DNA from: Betaproteobacteria bacterium
Lineage (GTDB): Bacteria; Pseudomonadota; Gammaproteobacteria; Burkholderiales; SG8-39
DNA length: 44,625 bases
NCBI GenBank assembly: GCA_947482825.1
Contig: CANKMT010000042.1
Span: 1-44,625, forward strand
Reading direction: 5' to 3'
The notes under the pieces are model-generated. The model made no database searches. It had not been told where the DNA came from and saw only the letters and a program-made list of their open reading frames with translations. The first letter of the stretch is position 1, and each line of letters opens with the position of its first letter. Below, piece after piece: positions 35,160-43,980 of this stretch. The translations under genes were made by a program, and so were the position numbers.

Positions 35160-35278
35160 TCAACCCCGCGACTTGCCCACGACCTCCACCAGCCGCCGCG
35201 CGAGACCATCCACGCTCGCTTTCTGCTTCGGATCCTTGAGAGCGCCTTGCTCATCGAAAGCCTCTTGTGCCCGGCTGA
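35160..35278 (-). pseudogene. 3' remnant of an NADPH-dependent FMN reductase-like gene
   Basis: About 36 codons ending at TGA 35160-35162 read RAQEAFDEQGALKDPKQK, then a helix SVDGLARRLVEVVGK. FDEQGxLKD followed by a long C-terminal helix is the usual end of flavodoxin-like NADPH-dependent FMN reductases (about 180-190 residues). The N-terminal 150 residues with the flavin site are absent. The frame upstream runs into the EamA gene in another frame. Confidence 0.5.
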
Positions 35279-35284
35279 GCGTGG

Positions 35285-35307
35285 AAATTGGACTCTGACA
35301 CCAATTT
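35285..35307. repeat. Short palindrome AAATTGG-N9-CCAATTT
   Basis: AAATTGG (35285-35291) and CCAATTT (35301-35307) are perfect inverted repeats flanking ACTCTGACA. The sequence lies exactly between the reductase remnant and the stop of the EamA gene. I associate this ACTCTGACACCAATTT-type palindrome with REP-like sequences of betaproteobacteria, but cannot check. It might also act as a weak terminator for the EamA gene. Confidence 0.35.
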
Positions 35308-36154
35308 AGCGCTTGAGCTGAAAGGCGCATAGCGCGGCGATCATGATGGCGGCGCCGAGCATTTGCAGCGAGCCCATCGTCTCGCCGAGCAGCAGCATGC
35401 TCAACAGCGTCGAGGTCACCGGTTCGAGGTTCATCGTCAACGCCGTGCGGAAAGGGCCAATGCGCGCGGTCGAGGCGAACAGGGCGAGGACGGCGACTGT
35501 CGTCGCAACGGACGTGCCGAGGAAACCGCCCCAGCCGGGCAGGGTCTGCGGAAGGTTCCAGGTCTGCGTTGCGAAGCACACCAGGGCGAGGACTGCGGTG
35601 GAGGAGGCGAGGGAGTAGCCGCTCGTGAGGCGCGAATCGGCGCCGGTGAGCGAAGCGCGCGTGACCAGCAGCATGACGGTCCTCGCGCACGCGGCAGCGA
35701 AGGCGTATGCGAGTCCGAGCGGCGCAATGCCCTCCGGGTGCGCGCCGATCATGAGCGCGACTCCGCCGAAGGCGACCAGGGCCGCAAGAGCGCCGCGCCA
35801 GGAGAGCTTGTCCAGGCCGGTGACCGCGCCGCCGATCCCGGTGAGGATCGGGTAGACGAAATAGGCCAGCACCGCGATCGGCACGGGAATCGCCTCGATG
35901 GCCTTGAACACGCAGTACACGTTGGCCGCGAACAGCAGGCCGAGGCCAAGGGACACCCGCCGCGCTCGCGGAGTGTGCTGCACCGGCGCCGGCGAGAAGT
36001 GCAGCCAGCCCCAGACGAAGGCGATCCCGACGAACCCGCGGAAGGTGACCAGCGTGAGAACGTCCGCGCCCGCGGCGAAAGCGATCTTGCCGAACACGTT
36101 CGAAGCACCGAACCCGAGCGCGGCGATGAGGCCCGGGACGAGGTCGGCGATCAT
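35306..36154 (-). CDS. EamA/DMT-family permease
   Basis: 282 residues, 10 predicted membrane helices in two five-helix halves. GFGASNVFGKIAFAAGADVL and RGFVGIAFVWGW form the first EamA repeat, and SSTAVLALVCFATQTW with MNLEPVTSTLLSMLLLGET the second, the latter being the family's most conserved motif. Such permeases move small metabolites across the inner membrane. The ATG overlaps the hydantoinase B stop by 1 base, so it is the last gene of the hyu-type operon. Confidence 0.88.
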   Translation of the reverse strand: MIADLVPGLIAALGFGASNVFGKIAFAAGADVLTLVTFRGFVGIAFVWGWLHFSPAPVQHTPRARRVSLGLGLLFAANVYCVFKAIEAIPVPIAVLAYFVYPILTGIGGAVTGLDKLSWRGALAALVAFGGVALMIGAHPEGIAPLGLAYAFAAACARTVMLLVTRASLTGADSRLTSGYSLASSTAVLALVCFATQTWNLPQTLPGWGGFLGTSVATTVAVLALFASTARIGPFRTALTMNLEPVTSTLLSMLLLGETMGSLQMLGAAIMIAALCAFQLKR

Positions 36155-37896
36155 CAGCGCGCGCGCAGTCGCGCCGTTCCTTCGTTGTCCGTTTCGCCGT
36201 CCGCTGCGATCTTCACCCGATAGAGTTTCTCGGCCTGCTCGATCGTGTAATACCCGCGCGCTACATCCTTCGCCACCTTGGCCGGGTCGCGCTTGAACGG
36301 ATCGCCGAACCCGCCGCCGCCGGGCGTCGAAACGCGGATGCGGTCACCGGGCTGGAGCTGGATGTCCTGGTCCTTGGACAGGTGCGGCGGGCGGTACTCG
36401 ACGCCGGACTGGTCGATCGCCACGGTGTTCACGCCGCCATCGGACCCGCCGAGCGCCCCTTGCGGGCCGACGCGGCCGTGGTCCATCACCATCGAGGCGC
36501 GCGCCAAACCGCGCCGCATGCGGATCGTGTAGTTGACGCCCATGCCGCCGCGCTGCTCGCCCGCACCGCCGGAGCCTTCGTGCAGCGAATACTCCTCGAA
36601 CAGGATCGGGTAGTACTGCTCCATGACTTCGAGCGGCGGGGTCTTCGAGATGCCGATGGTCGAGCAGCCGTTGGAGATGCCGTCGCCCAGCGGGCTGCCG
36701 CCGTAGCCGCCGCCTGAAATCACGTACATCACGTAGTTGCGGTTCCTCTGCGGGTCGTTGCCGCCGACGGCAAGGTTTCCGGAACTGCCGGCGGGCGCTG
36801 CAAACATGCGGTCCGGAATTGCATGCGTGAGGGCGGAGAAAACCGCTTCCGCAATCCGCTGGCTCACTTCGGCCGCGCAGCCGGACACCGGGCGGGGGTA
36901 TTTCGCGTAAAGGAAAGTGCCCTCCGGCTCCTTGATATGCAGCGGCTCGAAGGTGCCGGCATTGATCGGGACCTCCGGAAAGATGTGCTTCATCGCTAGG
37001 TAGATCGACGAGCGTGTGGTGGCGATCACCGAATTCATCGGACCGGCGCAGGGCGGCGAAGAGCCGGTCATGTCGAATTCGAGGTCGGGGCCCTTCTTCG
37101 TGACCTTCATGCGGATCACGAGCGGCTCGTCGACGACGCCGTCCGAATCCACGATCGCGCTGCCTTCATAGCTGCCTTCGGGAATCGTGGCGATCTTCGC
37201 GCGCATCTGCTGCGCGGCGCGCTTGCGCAATTCCGCGATCGCCGACTCGACCGTGTCCGCGCCGTAGCGCTCGAGCAGGGCCTCGAGGCGTTTCTCGCCG
37301 ATCGCAAGCGCCGCGGCCTGCGCCTTGATGTCGCCGATCCTCTGGTCGGCAATGCGGATGTTCGAAAGGATGATCGACAGGATTTCCTGGTCGAGCACGT
37401 CCTTCTTGTACAGCTTGACCGGCGGCAGGCGCAGGCCTTCCTGCTCGGATTCGGTCGCGTGGGCCGAGAAACCGCCGGGCACCATGCCGCCGGTGTCTGG
37501 CCAGTGACCGGTGTTTGCCAGCCACGCGAACACCTTGCCCTTGTAGAAGAAGGGCTTCACGAACTTCACGTCCATGAGGTGCGTGCCGCCGAGGTACGGG
37601 TCGTTGACGATGAAGACGTCGCCCGGGTCGACGGTCCACTTGTTGTCGCGCACCCGCTCGATGACGGCGCGCGTGGAGAACTGCATGGTGCCGACGAACA
37701 CCGGCAGGCCGAGCTCGCCCTGCGCGATCAGCGCGCCGTCCTCCTTCGAGTAGATGCCATCCGACCGGTCCATCGCCTCGGAGATCACCGGCGAGAAGGC
37801 CGCGCGGCAGAAGGCGAGGTCCATCTCGTTGCAGACCTGCTGCAAGCCGTTCTGGATCACGGCGAGCGTGATGGGGTCGATTATTGTTTCGGGCAT
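36154..37896 (-). CDS. hyuB: Hydantoinase B/oxoprolinase-family protein
   Basis: 580 residues, ATG 37896. PITLAVIQNGLQQVCNEMDLAFCRAAFSPVI, SDGIYSKEDGALIAQGELGLPVFVGTM (in order) and GDVFIVNDPYLGGTHLMDVK are the classic HyuB landmarks, with TPGGGGFGDPFKRDP at the end. The family is about 520-600 residues, so it is complete. With HyuA it hydrolyses cyclic amides (N-methylhydantoin, 5-oxoproline, acetophenone carboxylation-like reactions) using ATP. The HyuA gene lies about 1.9 kb upstream, separated by two other genes. Confidence 0.93.
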   Translation of the reverse strand: MPETIIDPITLAVIQNGLQQVCNEMDLAFCRAAFSPVISEAMDRSDGIYSKEDGALIAQGELGLPVFVGTMQFSTRAVIERVRDNKWTVDPGDVFIVNDPYLGGTHLMDVKFVKPFFYKGKVFAWLANTGHWPDTGGMVPGGFSAHATESEQEGLRLPPVKLYKKDVLDQEILSIILSNIRIADQRIGDIKAQAAALAIGEKRLEALLERYGADTVESAIAELRKRAAQQMRAKIATIPEGSYEGSAIVDSDGVVDEPLVIRMKVTKKGPDLEFDMTGSSPPCAGPMNSVIATTRSSIYLAMKHIFPEVPINAGTFEPLHIKEPEGTFLYAKYPRPVSGCAAEVSQRIAEAVFSALTHAIPDRMFAAPAGSSGNLAVGGNDPQRNRNYVMYVISGGGYGGSPLGDGISNGCSTIGISKTPPLEVMEQYYPILFEEYSLHEGSGGAGEQRGGMGVNYTIRMRRGLARASMVMDHGRVGPQGALGGSDGGVNTVAIDQSGVEYRPPHLSKDQDIQLQPGDRIRVSTPGGGGFGDPFKRDPAKVAKDVARGYYTIEQAEKLYRVKIAADGETDNEGTARLRAR

Positions 37897-37973
37897 GGCA
37901 ATCCTCGTTCGGTGGGTCCGGTGCGAAACCCTGCTTGAGCACGGAACGAAGGCGGGCGATACTGCGTCACCCA

Positions 37974-39167
37974 ATGGACACCCGGACCGTCATCATCGTA
38001 ATGCTCGCGCAGGTCTCGCTGCTGGGCGTACTCGCGCTTGTGTTCGGCGCGCGCCAGAGAGGCACTCGGGCCGTCAGTGCCTGGGGCGCTGGGCTCTTCC
38101 TGGTCGGCGCAGGCTATGCCGGCCTCGCCATGCGCGATGTATTGCCGGCGCTCCTTTCGATCACCGTGGTCAACACGCTCTTGATGGCGGCCAGCCTGCT
38201 TTTCTACCGTTCCGTGCGCATCTTCATGGGCCGGCCCGTCCACGATCCGCTTGGCGTGGCCGCGCTCGCGGCGACCGCGGTGCTCCTGTTCGTGTTCTCC
38301 GAGATTTCGCCCAACCTGCAGGTCCGCATCCTCGTTGTGTCGGCCATCGGGGCGGCGCTTTTCGCGCGCAATGCGATGGAGTTGCGCTCGGACGTGCCTC
38401 GCGAGGTGCAGCCTTCGCACCGTTTCATGCAGGGCGTTTACTGGATCGTGTCGGCGCTGCTGCTCGCGCGCTTCGCCGCCACCCTCTTGCAGCCCGGCAC
38501 CAGCCTCATGGACCCGAGCGCTTCGGAGAGCGCTTTCTTTCTTGGCGTGCTCCTGGTTGCGACCGCCGGCACTTTCGGCAACTTCTGGATCGAAGCGCAG
38601 CACCTGCACCTCGAACTGGCGCGCCAGGCGGCACGCGATTCGCTCACCGGCATTCTCAACCGCGGCGCATTCTTCGATGCGCTCGAACGCGAGATGGCGC
38701 GCGCGCGGCGCGGCGGCGGGGTTCTCAGCGTGGCGATGTTCGACCTCGATCATTTCAAGCGGATCAACGATGCGCACGGACATCCGGCCGGCGACGAAGT
38801 CCTGAGGCGCGTGGCCGCAAGCATGGAAGCCAGCATCCGCCAACCCGACATCCTCGGGCGCTATGGCGGCGAGGAATTCGCGCTGCTCATGCCGGATACC
38901 GACGCGGACATGGCGATGAGCGTGGCCGAGCGCATCCGTGCCAAAGTGCAGTCGAAGGGCGTCGAATGGAAGGGCCAGCGCCTGTCGGTCGCGGTCTCCG
39001 GCGGGGTGGCGGCCTTTCCCGGCAACGGGATGACCGCCGACGGCATCGTGGCGACCGCCGACGCGGCGCTTTACGATGCCAAGCACGCCGGGCGCAACCG
39101 CGTGTTGCGTTCCGCCGGCCGTGCCGTGACGCCCGATTCGCCTAACGGTATGCACGCCAGGTCGTGA
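37974..39167 (+). CDS. Membrane diguanylate cyclase (GGDEF)
   Basis: 397 residues, ATG 37974. About seven membrane helices in residues 5-215, then the GGDEF domain: ARDSLTGILNRGAFFDAL, FDLDHFKRINDAHGHPAGDEVLR, and the active-site motif GGEEF at 298-302. R289-x-x-D292, five residues before GGEEF, is a c-di-GMP inhibition (I) site, so product inhibition is expected. No EAL domain is present. It makes c-di-GMP. It is oriented against the hyu genes on either side and overlaps the next gene's end by 26 bases. Confidence 0.9.
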   Translation: MDTRTVIIVMLAQVSLLGVLALVFGARQRGTRAVSAWGAGLFLVGAGYAGLAMRDVLPALLSITVVNTLLMAASLLFYRSVRIFMGRPVHDPLGVAALAATAVLLFVFSEISPNLQVRILVVSAIGAALFARNAMELRSDVPREVQPSHRFMQGVYWIVSALLLARFAATLLQPGTSLMDPSASESAFFLGVLLVATAGTFGNFWIEAQHLHLELARQAARDSLTGILNRGAFFDALEREMARARRGGGVLSVAMFDLDHFKRINDAHGHPAGDEVLRRVAASMEASIRQPDILGRYGGEEFALLMPDTDADMAMSVAERIRAKVQSKGVEWKGQRLSVAVSGGVAAFPGNGMTADGIVATADAALYDAKHAGRNRVLRSAGRAVTPDSPNGMHARS

Positions 39168-39783
39168 GGATCCATTCGCAGCCGGCGGTCAGCTCGTCGA
39201 TGCGCCTGGCCCACTCGGTGGTCAGCGCCGCCTGCCAGGCGGGATGGTTCGGCGCGTTCGCGTCCGCGAGGTCGTACAGCGCGATGTAGCGGGGTGAGCC
39301 GGTCGTGGCCCGGAAGCGACGCGCGCCGAGCACGCCCGGCACCTGGAGCAACAGCGGCAAGTGCTCCATGTTGTACCAGCGATTGAATTCCTCCTCATGC
39401 GCGGCCGGCACGTCGCCGCATGCAAGGAACAGCGCGCCTGCCTCTTCGTCCGGGGAGCGGTTGCCGGGAACGATCTGCTCGCAGGCCCAGCGCCGGAATA
39501 CGGTCGCCGCACCAAGGCACCGACGGCTCCATGGCGTGAAGTTTTCTCCGACATGGGCGAGGTACTCCGGCGTCTCGAGCACGCCGGGCGCGGTCAGCTC
39601 GTAGGTCGCAAGGTACTTTCCCTCGCCGGGCTTGCAGTCGCGCTGCCAGCGCCTTGCGGAGATGAACCCGGGAATCGACAGGCGTTCGGCCATGTGCTCG
39701 GTGTCGTACCAGGCATTGAATTCTTCCTCCATGCCCGCCGGGGGCTCGGTCATCGTGAGCAGGAGACCCATGTTCGAACTCAT
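39142..39783 (-). CDS. Tandem EthD/dimeric alpha-beta-barrel-like protein
   Basis: 213 residues, ATG 39783 overlapping the HyuA stop (ATGA); MGLLL at 39771 is an alternative start. Two similar halves are visible: EEEFNAWYDTEHMAERLSIPGFISARRW near residue 20 and EEEFNRWYNMEHLPLLLQVPGVLGARRF near residue 135, each with the W/Y-x-x-EH pattern of EthD-like or dimeric ferredoxin-like barrels. Such proteins are often small-molecule monooxygenase partners or degradation helpers. Co-translation with HyuA suggests a role in the same pathway; the activity is unknown. Confidence 0.7.
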   Translation of the reverse strand: MSSNMGLLLTMTEPPAGMEEEFNAWYDTEHMAERLSIPGFISARRWQRDCKPGEGKYLATYELTAPGVLETPEYLAHVGENFTPWSRRCLGAATVFRRWACEQIVPGNRSPDEEAGALFLACGDVPAAHEEEFNRWYNMEHLPLLLQVPGVLGARRFRATTGSPRYIALYDLADANAPNHPAWQAALTTEWARRIDELTAGCEWILTTWRAYR

Positions 39784-41819
39784 TTCACCTCCACGAGCAG
39801 ATTGCCCAGGGCGTCGACTGCGACGCGGTTGCCCGGCTCGATCACCGTGGTGCAGTCGAGTTGCTCGATGATTGAGGGACCTTCGAAGCGCGCGTCGGCC
39901 GGGAGCTTTTCGCGCTGGTAGACACAAGTGGCCCGGAAGCCGCCGTCGAACCACACCTGACGCTCGCCGGTCTTCGCGCCACCGAGATCCTTCGCCCTTG
40001 CGGAGCGCCCGAGCACCGCGAGGTCGAAGCGCGAGCGCAGCCCGATCACCGCAGTGTGCAGGTTCACCAGGACCGCGCGGATCTCCGGCAACTCCACGCC
40101 GAAGCGCTCCCAATAGGCGGCATCGAAGCGTTCCTGCAACTGGCTGCGCGAGACATCGGTATCCGGCAGCGCCACCGTGAGGATGTGGCTCTGGCCCTGG
40201 AATTGCATGTCGGCGAAATGCAGCAGCTTGACGCCTTCGATGGCCACGCCTTCGCGTGCAAGGGTGGCGCGGCCTTCTGCGATTTGCGCTTCGAGCACGG
40301 CTTTGACCAGCGTGTCCTCGAGAGTCGGCAGCGGCTTGTTCACCGTGTTCACGTAGTCGTGGCGCAGGTCGGCCGCGGCACAGCCCAGCGCATTGGTGAT
40401 GCCGGGGCGCATCGGGATCAGAAGGCGCGGGATGCCCAGTTCGCGCGCGAGTGCGGCCGCGTGCAGGGGCCCGGCACCGCCGAACGGAAAGAGGGCGAAA
40501 TCGCGCGGGTCGTGCCCTTTTGCAAGCGACACCATGCGGATCGCACCCGCCATCTTGTCGTTGGCAATGCGAATGATCGCCGCCGCGGCGCCGATTGCAT
40601 CGAGCCCGAGCGGCTTGCCTACCTTTTCTTCGAAGAGGCTCCGCACCTGCGCGAGGTTCACCGGGGTGTCCACGCCGAGGAGCTTGTCCGGATTCAGCCG
40701 CCCCAGAAGCAGGTTGGCATCCGTAATGGTCGGCTCTGCGCCGCCGCGCCCGTAGCAGATCGGGCCGGGCATCGCTCCAGCGCTACGCGGGCCGACCTGC
40801 AGCATGCCGGCCTCCGAGAGGAAGGCGATCGACCCGCCGCCGGCGCCGATGGTGTGCACATCGACCATGGGCACATGGATCGGCATCGCATACTCGATTT
40901 CGAGCTCGGCCGACACCGTGGGCACGCCGTCCTTGATGAGGCCGACGTCGGTCGATGTGCCGCCCATGTCGTAGGTGATGACGTGGGCGACGCCGGAGGC
41001 GGTGGCCGAATAGGCTGCGGCGATGATTCCGGAAGCCGGGCCGGACATCACGGTATTGACTGCCGTTTCCGCGACCAGCCCGGCCGCGACCGTGCCGCCG
41101 TTGCCCTGCATCACCAGCAGGTCGCGCGCAAACCCGCGCTTGCGCAGCTCGTCCACCAGGCGCTGGATGTAGCGATCGAGGATGGGCTGCACGGAGGCGT
41201 TCACCGCGGCGGTCACTCCGCGCTCGTATTCGCGGTACTCGGAAAGGATCAGGTGGCCCGCCGTCACGTAGCGATTCGGCCAGATCCCCTTGGCGATCGC
41301 GAGAGCCTTTGCTTCGTGCGAATGGTTGATGTAACTGTGCAGGAAGTGGATCACCAGCGCTTCGCAGCCGGCCTTCTTCAGTTGCGTGGCGGCCCGCGCG
41401 ACGGCCTCCTCGTCGAGCGGTGTGACGACGTTGCCGTCGGCATCGACGCGTTCGGCCACTTCGAGCCGCAGCTCGCGCGGCACGATGGGTTCGAACCAGC
41501 CGGTCAGGCCGTAGGGGTTCGGACGAGTGCGGCGGCCGAGTTCCAGGACATCGCGAAAACCCTTGGTCGTGATCAGGCCGGTCTTGGCGAGTTTCCGCTC
41601 GAGCAGTGCGTTGGTGGTTGTGGTCGTTCCGTGCACGATCAGCGCGAGCGAGGGCAGGTCGAGGCCCGCCGACTCGATGGCGGCGAGCACGCCGAAAGCC
41701 TGGTTCTGCGGCGTGGTCGGCACCTTCGCGAGGCGCACTTCGCCGCTCACGGTGTCGATGGCGATCAGGTCGGTGAAGGTTCCGCCCACATCGATGCCGG
41801 CGATCCAGGCAGGGGTCAC
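39780..41819 (-). CDS. hyuA: Hydantoinase A/oxoprolinase-family protein
   Basis: 679 residues, GTG 41819. The ATP-binding actin-like start IAGIDVGGTFTDLIAID, then VHGTTTTTNALLERK, ELGRRTRPNPYGL, SGPASGIIAAA, TYDMGGTSTDVGLI and TIGAGGGSIAF follow the normal HyuA order to DPRDFALFPFGGAGPLHA. The length fits the family. It activates the cyclic amide substrate by ATP-dependent phosphorylation and works with HyuB. It heads the operon with the EthD-like protein. Nothing is damaged. Confidence 0.94.
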   Translation of the reverse strand: MTPAWIAGIDVGGTFTDLIAIDTVSGEVRLAKVPTTPQNQAFGVLAAIESAGLDLPSLALIVHGTTTTTNALLERKLAKTGLITTKGFRDVLELGRRTRPNPYGLTGWFEPIVPRELRLEVAERVDADGNVVTPLDEEAVARAATQLKKAGCEALVIHFLHSYINHSHEAKALAIAKGIWPNRYVTAGHLILSEYREYERGVTAAVNASVQPILDRYIQRLVDELRKRGFARDLLVMQGNGGTVAAGLVAETAVNTVMSGPASGIIAAAYSATASGVAHVITYDMGGTSTDVGLIKDGVPTVSAELEIEYAMPIHVPMVDVHTIGAGGGSIAFLSEAGMLQVGPRSAGAMPGPICYGRGGAEPTITDANLLLGRLNPDKLLGVDTPVNLAQVRSLFEEKVGKPLGLDAIGAAAAIIRIANDKMAGAIRMVSLAKGHDPRDFALFPFGGAGPLHAAALARELGIPRLLIPMRPGITNALGCAAADLRHDYVNTVNKPLPTLEDTLVKAVLEAQIAEGRATLAREGVAIEGVKLLHFADMQFQGQSHILTVALPDTDVSRSQLQERFDAAYWERFGVELPEIRAVLVNLHTAVIGLRSRFDLAVLGRSARAKDLGGAKTGERQVWFDGGFRATCVYQREKLPADARFEGPSIIEQLDCTTVIEPGNRVAVDALGNLLVEVK

Positions 41820-41998
41820 GATCGGCTACCCGAAGGGCAACCCAGCGGCTCGCAGCATCGTCTCCGAAAGACTGAAGACATCTTGCGTATTCTTCCCGAA
41901 AGTATTTCCTGTTCCTGCAACCTCAGTCCGGACGTCGATTGTTGAAACCAGGACCATACGAACAGCAGGCTGCGATTGCCTTGCTTCATGTCGCGACA

Positions 41999-42451
41999 CT
42001 AGCCCAGGGCTTCGAGGAGCCTTCTCTCGAACAGGTCCTTTGTCAGTGGTTCCCGCAGCCTCGGATCAATCGGGTTGATCAGGCTCCAATGGCCATCATC
42101 GCGTTCGCGCACGAGCGTGAACTTGGCCGCCGGCCCGATCATGTCCACGCGTCCAAAGGCGCCCACGACGTAGGTCGCCACGGGGTCGAAAGTGACTCGT
42201 TGCTGTCCAAGCGAAACGATCAGACCCTTCACCTCATACGCACCCAGGCGCTCTTCATTGAGCGTCTTTTCGTACGCCGAAACTTCAACCAGCTTTCGCT
42301 TGATCGGCTCGTCCAGCCAACGCCGGATCTTGATGCTAAGTTCCCCTAACGCGAGGCGCCAGCGGCCGACGCGATTTTTCTCGGCATGGGAATTCTTCTC
42401 GACCTCCTTCTTGCGTTGCTCGAGACGCTGGGTAAACGTAGATGCGCCCAT
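41999..42451 (-). CDS. Hypothetical protein of unknown function
   Basis: 150 residues from ATG 42451. The N-terminal 40 residues are charged and helical (RLEQRKKEVEKNSHAEKN), and the rest contains mixed strands with VSLGQQRVTFDPV, VGAFGRVDMIGP and a C-terminal LTKDLFERRLLEAL. No family was recognised and no signal or membrane segment is present. Base composition is somewhat less GC-rich than in the flanking hyuA and livF genes, possibly a sign of transfer. It is on the same strand as both. Confidence 0.55.
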   Translation of the reverse strand: MGASTFTQRLEQRKKEVEKNSHAEKNRVGRWRLALGELSIKIRRWLDEPIKRKLVEVSAYEKTLNEERLGAYEVKGLIVSLGQQRVTFDPVATYVVGAFGRVDMIGPAAKFTLVRERDDGHWSLINPIDPRLREPLTKDLFERRLLEALG

Positions 42452-42509
42452 TTTTCGCGGCCTTTGGGAAGTGGGGTACTGGTATCTATTTTAGCGCCTG
42501 GCGCTCGCG

Positions 42510-43211
42510 CTAGACCGAGAGATATTGCTCGCGGACCGCGTCGTTTTCGGCAAGTTCGGCCATGGTGCCGCTGAAGCGGATCTGGCCGGTTTCGATGATA
42601 TAGGCGCGGTCGGCCACGAGTTGCGCGAAGTGCAGGTTCTGCTCCGAGAGCAGCACCGTGAGGCGTTCCTTCTTCAGGTTGCGGATCGTGCCGGCCATCT
42701 GCTCGACGATCAGCGGCGACAGACCTTCCGACGGTTCGTCCAGCAGCACCGCCGAAGGGTTGCCCATCAAGGTGCGCGCGATTGTGAGCATCTGCTGCTC
42801 GCCGCCGGACATGCGGCCCCCTCGGCGGTCCTTCATCTTGCCCAGGTTGGGGAACAGCTCGAACAGTCGCTCCGGTGTCCATTGCGCCGAGCCGGTGCGC
42901 GGCGCCTGCCGGCCGACTTCGAGGTTCTCCATCACGGTGAGGTCGGCGAAGATGCGCCGGTCCTCGGGAACGTATCCCAGGCCCAGGCGCGCGACCTGGT
43001 AGGGCTGAAGCCGATCGATGCGCCGGCCGTCGAACGTCACCGAGCCCGACAACGGCCGCACCAGACCGATGAGCGCCTTGAGCGTGGTCGACTTGCCGGC
43101 GCCGTTGCGACCGAGCAGGACGACAACCTCGCCGGCGTCCGCCCTGAGGGAAACGTTGTAAAGGATCTTCGCCTGACCGTAGGCGGCGTTCAGGTTGCTG
43201 ACCTCAAGCAT
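42510..43211 (-). CDS. livF: Branched-chain amino acid-type ABC transporter ATPase
   Basis: 233 residues. Walker A LLGRNGAGKST, signature MSGGEQQML, Walker B AVLLDEPSEGLSP and the late VLLSEQNLHFAQ His switch are all in place; LGYVPEDRRIFADLTVMENL is specific for the LivF branch. It overlaps livG (stop of livG at 43204) by 8 bases. With LivG it forms the cytosolic motor for LivH-LivM permeases, whose remaining genes run off the window. Related clusters import amides or short-chain amino acids. Confidence 0.92.
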   Translation of the reverse strand: MLEVSNLNAAYGQAKILYNVSLRADAGEVVVLLGRNGAGKSTTLKALIGLVRPLSGSVTFDGRRIDRLQPYQVARLGLGYVPEDRRIFADLTVMENLEVGRQAPRTGSAQWTPERLFELFPNLGKMKDRRGGRMSGGEQQMLTIARTLMGNPSAVLLDEPSEGLSPLIVEQMAGTIRNLKKERLTVLLSEQNLHFAQLVADRAYIIETGQIRFSGTMAELAENDAVREQYLSV

Positions 43212-43980
43212 GCGCCTGCCCGTAAGTGGTGCCGGTGCCGAGATAGACCTCGCGCACCTTGGGATGGGATCGAACTTCGTCGGGCCGGCCTTCGGCGATC
43301 AATTGCCCGCCGGCGAGCACGATGATGCGGTGCGCATGCGAGAACACCACGTCCATGTCGTGCTCGGTGAAAAGGACGGCGATGCCGGAGTCGCGCGCGA
43401 GCGTGGCGGTGAGCTGCATGAGTTCGTTCCTTTCGCGCGGCGCCATGCCTGCGGTCGGCTCGTCCATGAGCAGCAGGCGCGGCCGGTTGGCCAGGGCCAC
43501 GGCCAGTTCGACGCGCTTGAGGTCGCCGTACGCGAGCACCGCGCAGCTGCGTTCGGCCTGCGCAGCCATGCCGACGCGGGCGAGGAGTTCATCGGCTTCG
43601 GGCACATGGGCGCGCGTTGCGATCGAAGCGAGCGAGCCGAGATCGCGATGATGGGAGAGCAGGGCCATCTGCACGTTCTCGCGCACGGTCATCGAGGAGA
43701 ACGTGGCCGTGATCTGGAACGTGCGGCCGACGCCGAGCCGCCAGATCTCGCGGGGTTTCATGCCGGCGAGACTTTTGCCCTCGAACACGACCGAACCGCT
43801 GTCGGGCTCGATCTGGCCGTTGAGCATGTTGAAGCAGGTGGTCTTGCCGGCGCCGTTGGGGCCGATCATGGCGAGCATCTCGCCGGCCTCGACGCTGAAC
43901 GATACGCCGGAGACCGCCTGAACGCCGCCGTAGGCTTTGGAAAGATCGGTGACTCGAAGGACGGGGTTCGGCGCGCTCAT
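43204..43980 (-). CDS. livG: Branched-chain amino acid-type ABC transporter ATPase
   Basis: 258 residues, ATG 43980 overlapping the livM stop. MIGPNGAGKTTCFNML is Walker A; FQITATFSSMTVRENVQMAL follows in LivG position; the signature LAYGDLKRVELAVALANRP, Walker B LLLMDEPTAGMAPRE and FTEHDMDVVF complete the set. The signature begins LAYGDLK rather than LSGGQ, which is normal in LivG. No damage seen. Confidence 0.92.
   Translation of the reverse strand: MSAPNPVLRVTDLSKAYGGVQAVSGVSFSVEAGEMLAMIGPNGAGKTTCFNMLNGQIEPDSGSVVFEGKSLAGMKPREIWRLGVGRTFQITATFSSMTVRENVQMALLSHHRDLGSLASIATRAHVPEADELLARVGMAAQAERSCAVLAYGDLKRVELAVALANRPRLLLMDEPTAGMAPRERNELMQLTATLARDSGIAVLFTEHDMDVVFSHAHRIIVLAGGQLIAEGRPDEVRSHPKVREVYLGTGTTYGQAHA

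Noticed and set aside
40056..41945. 629-codon open frame on the plus strand
   Set aside because: Antisense shadow of the intact hydantoinase A gene.
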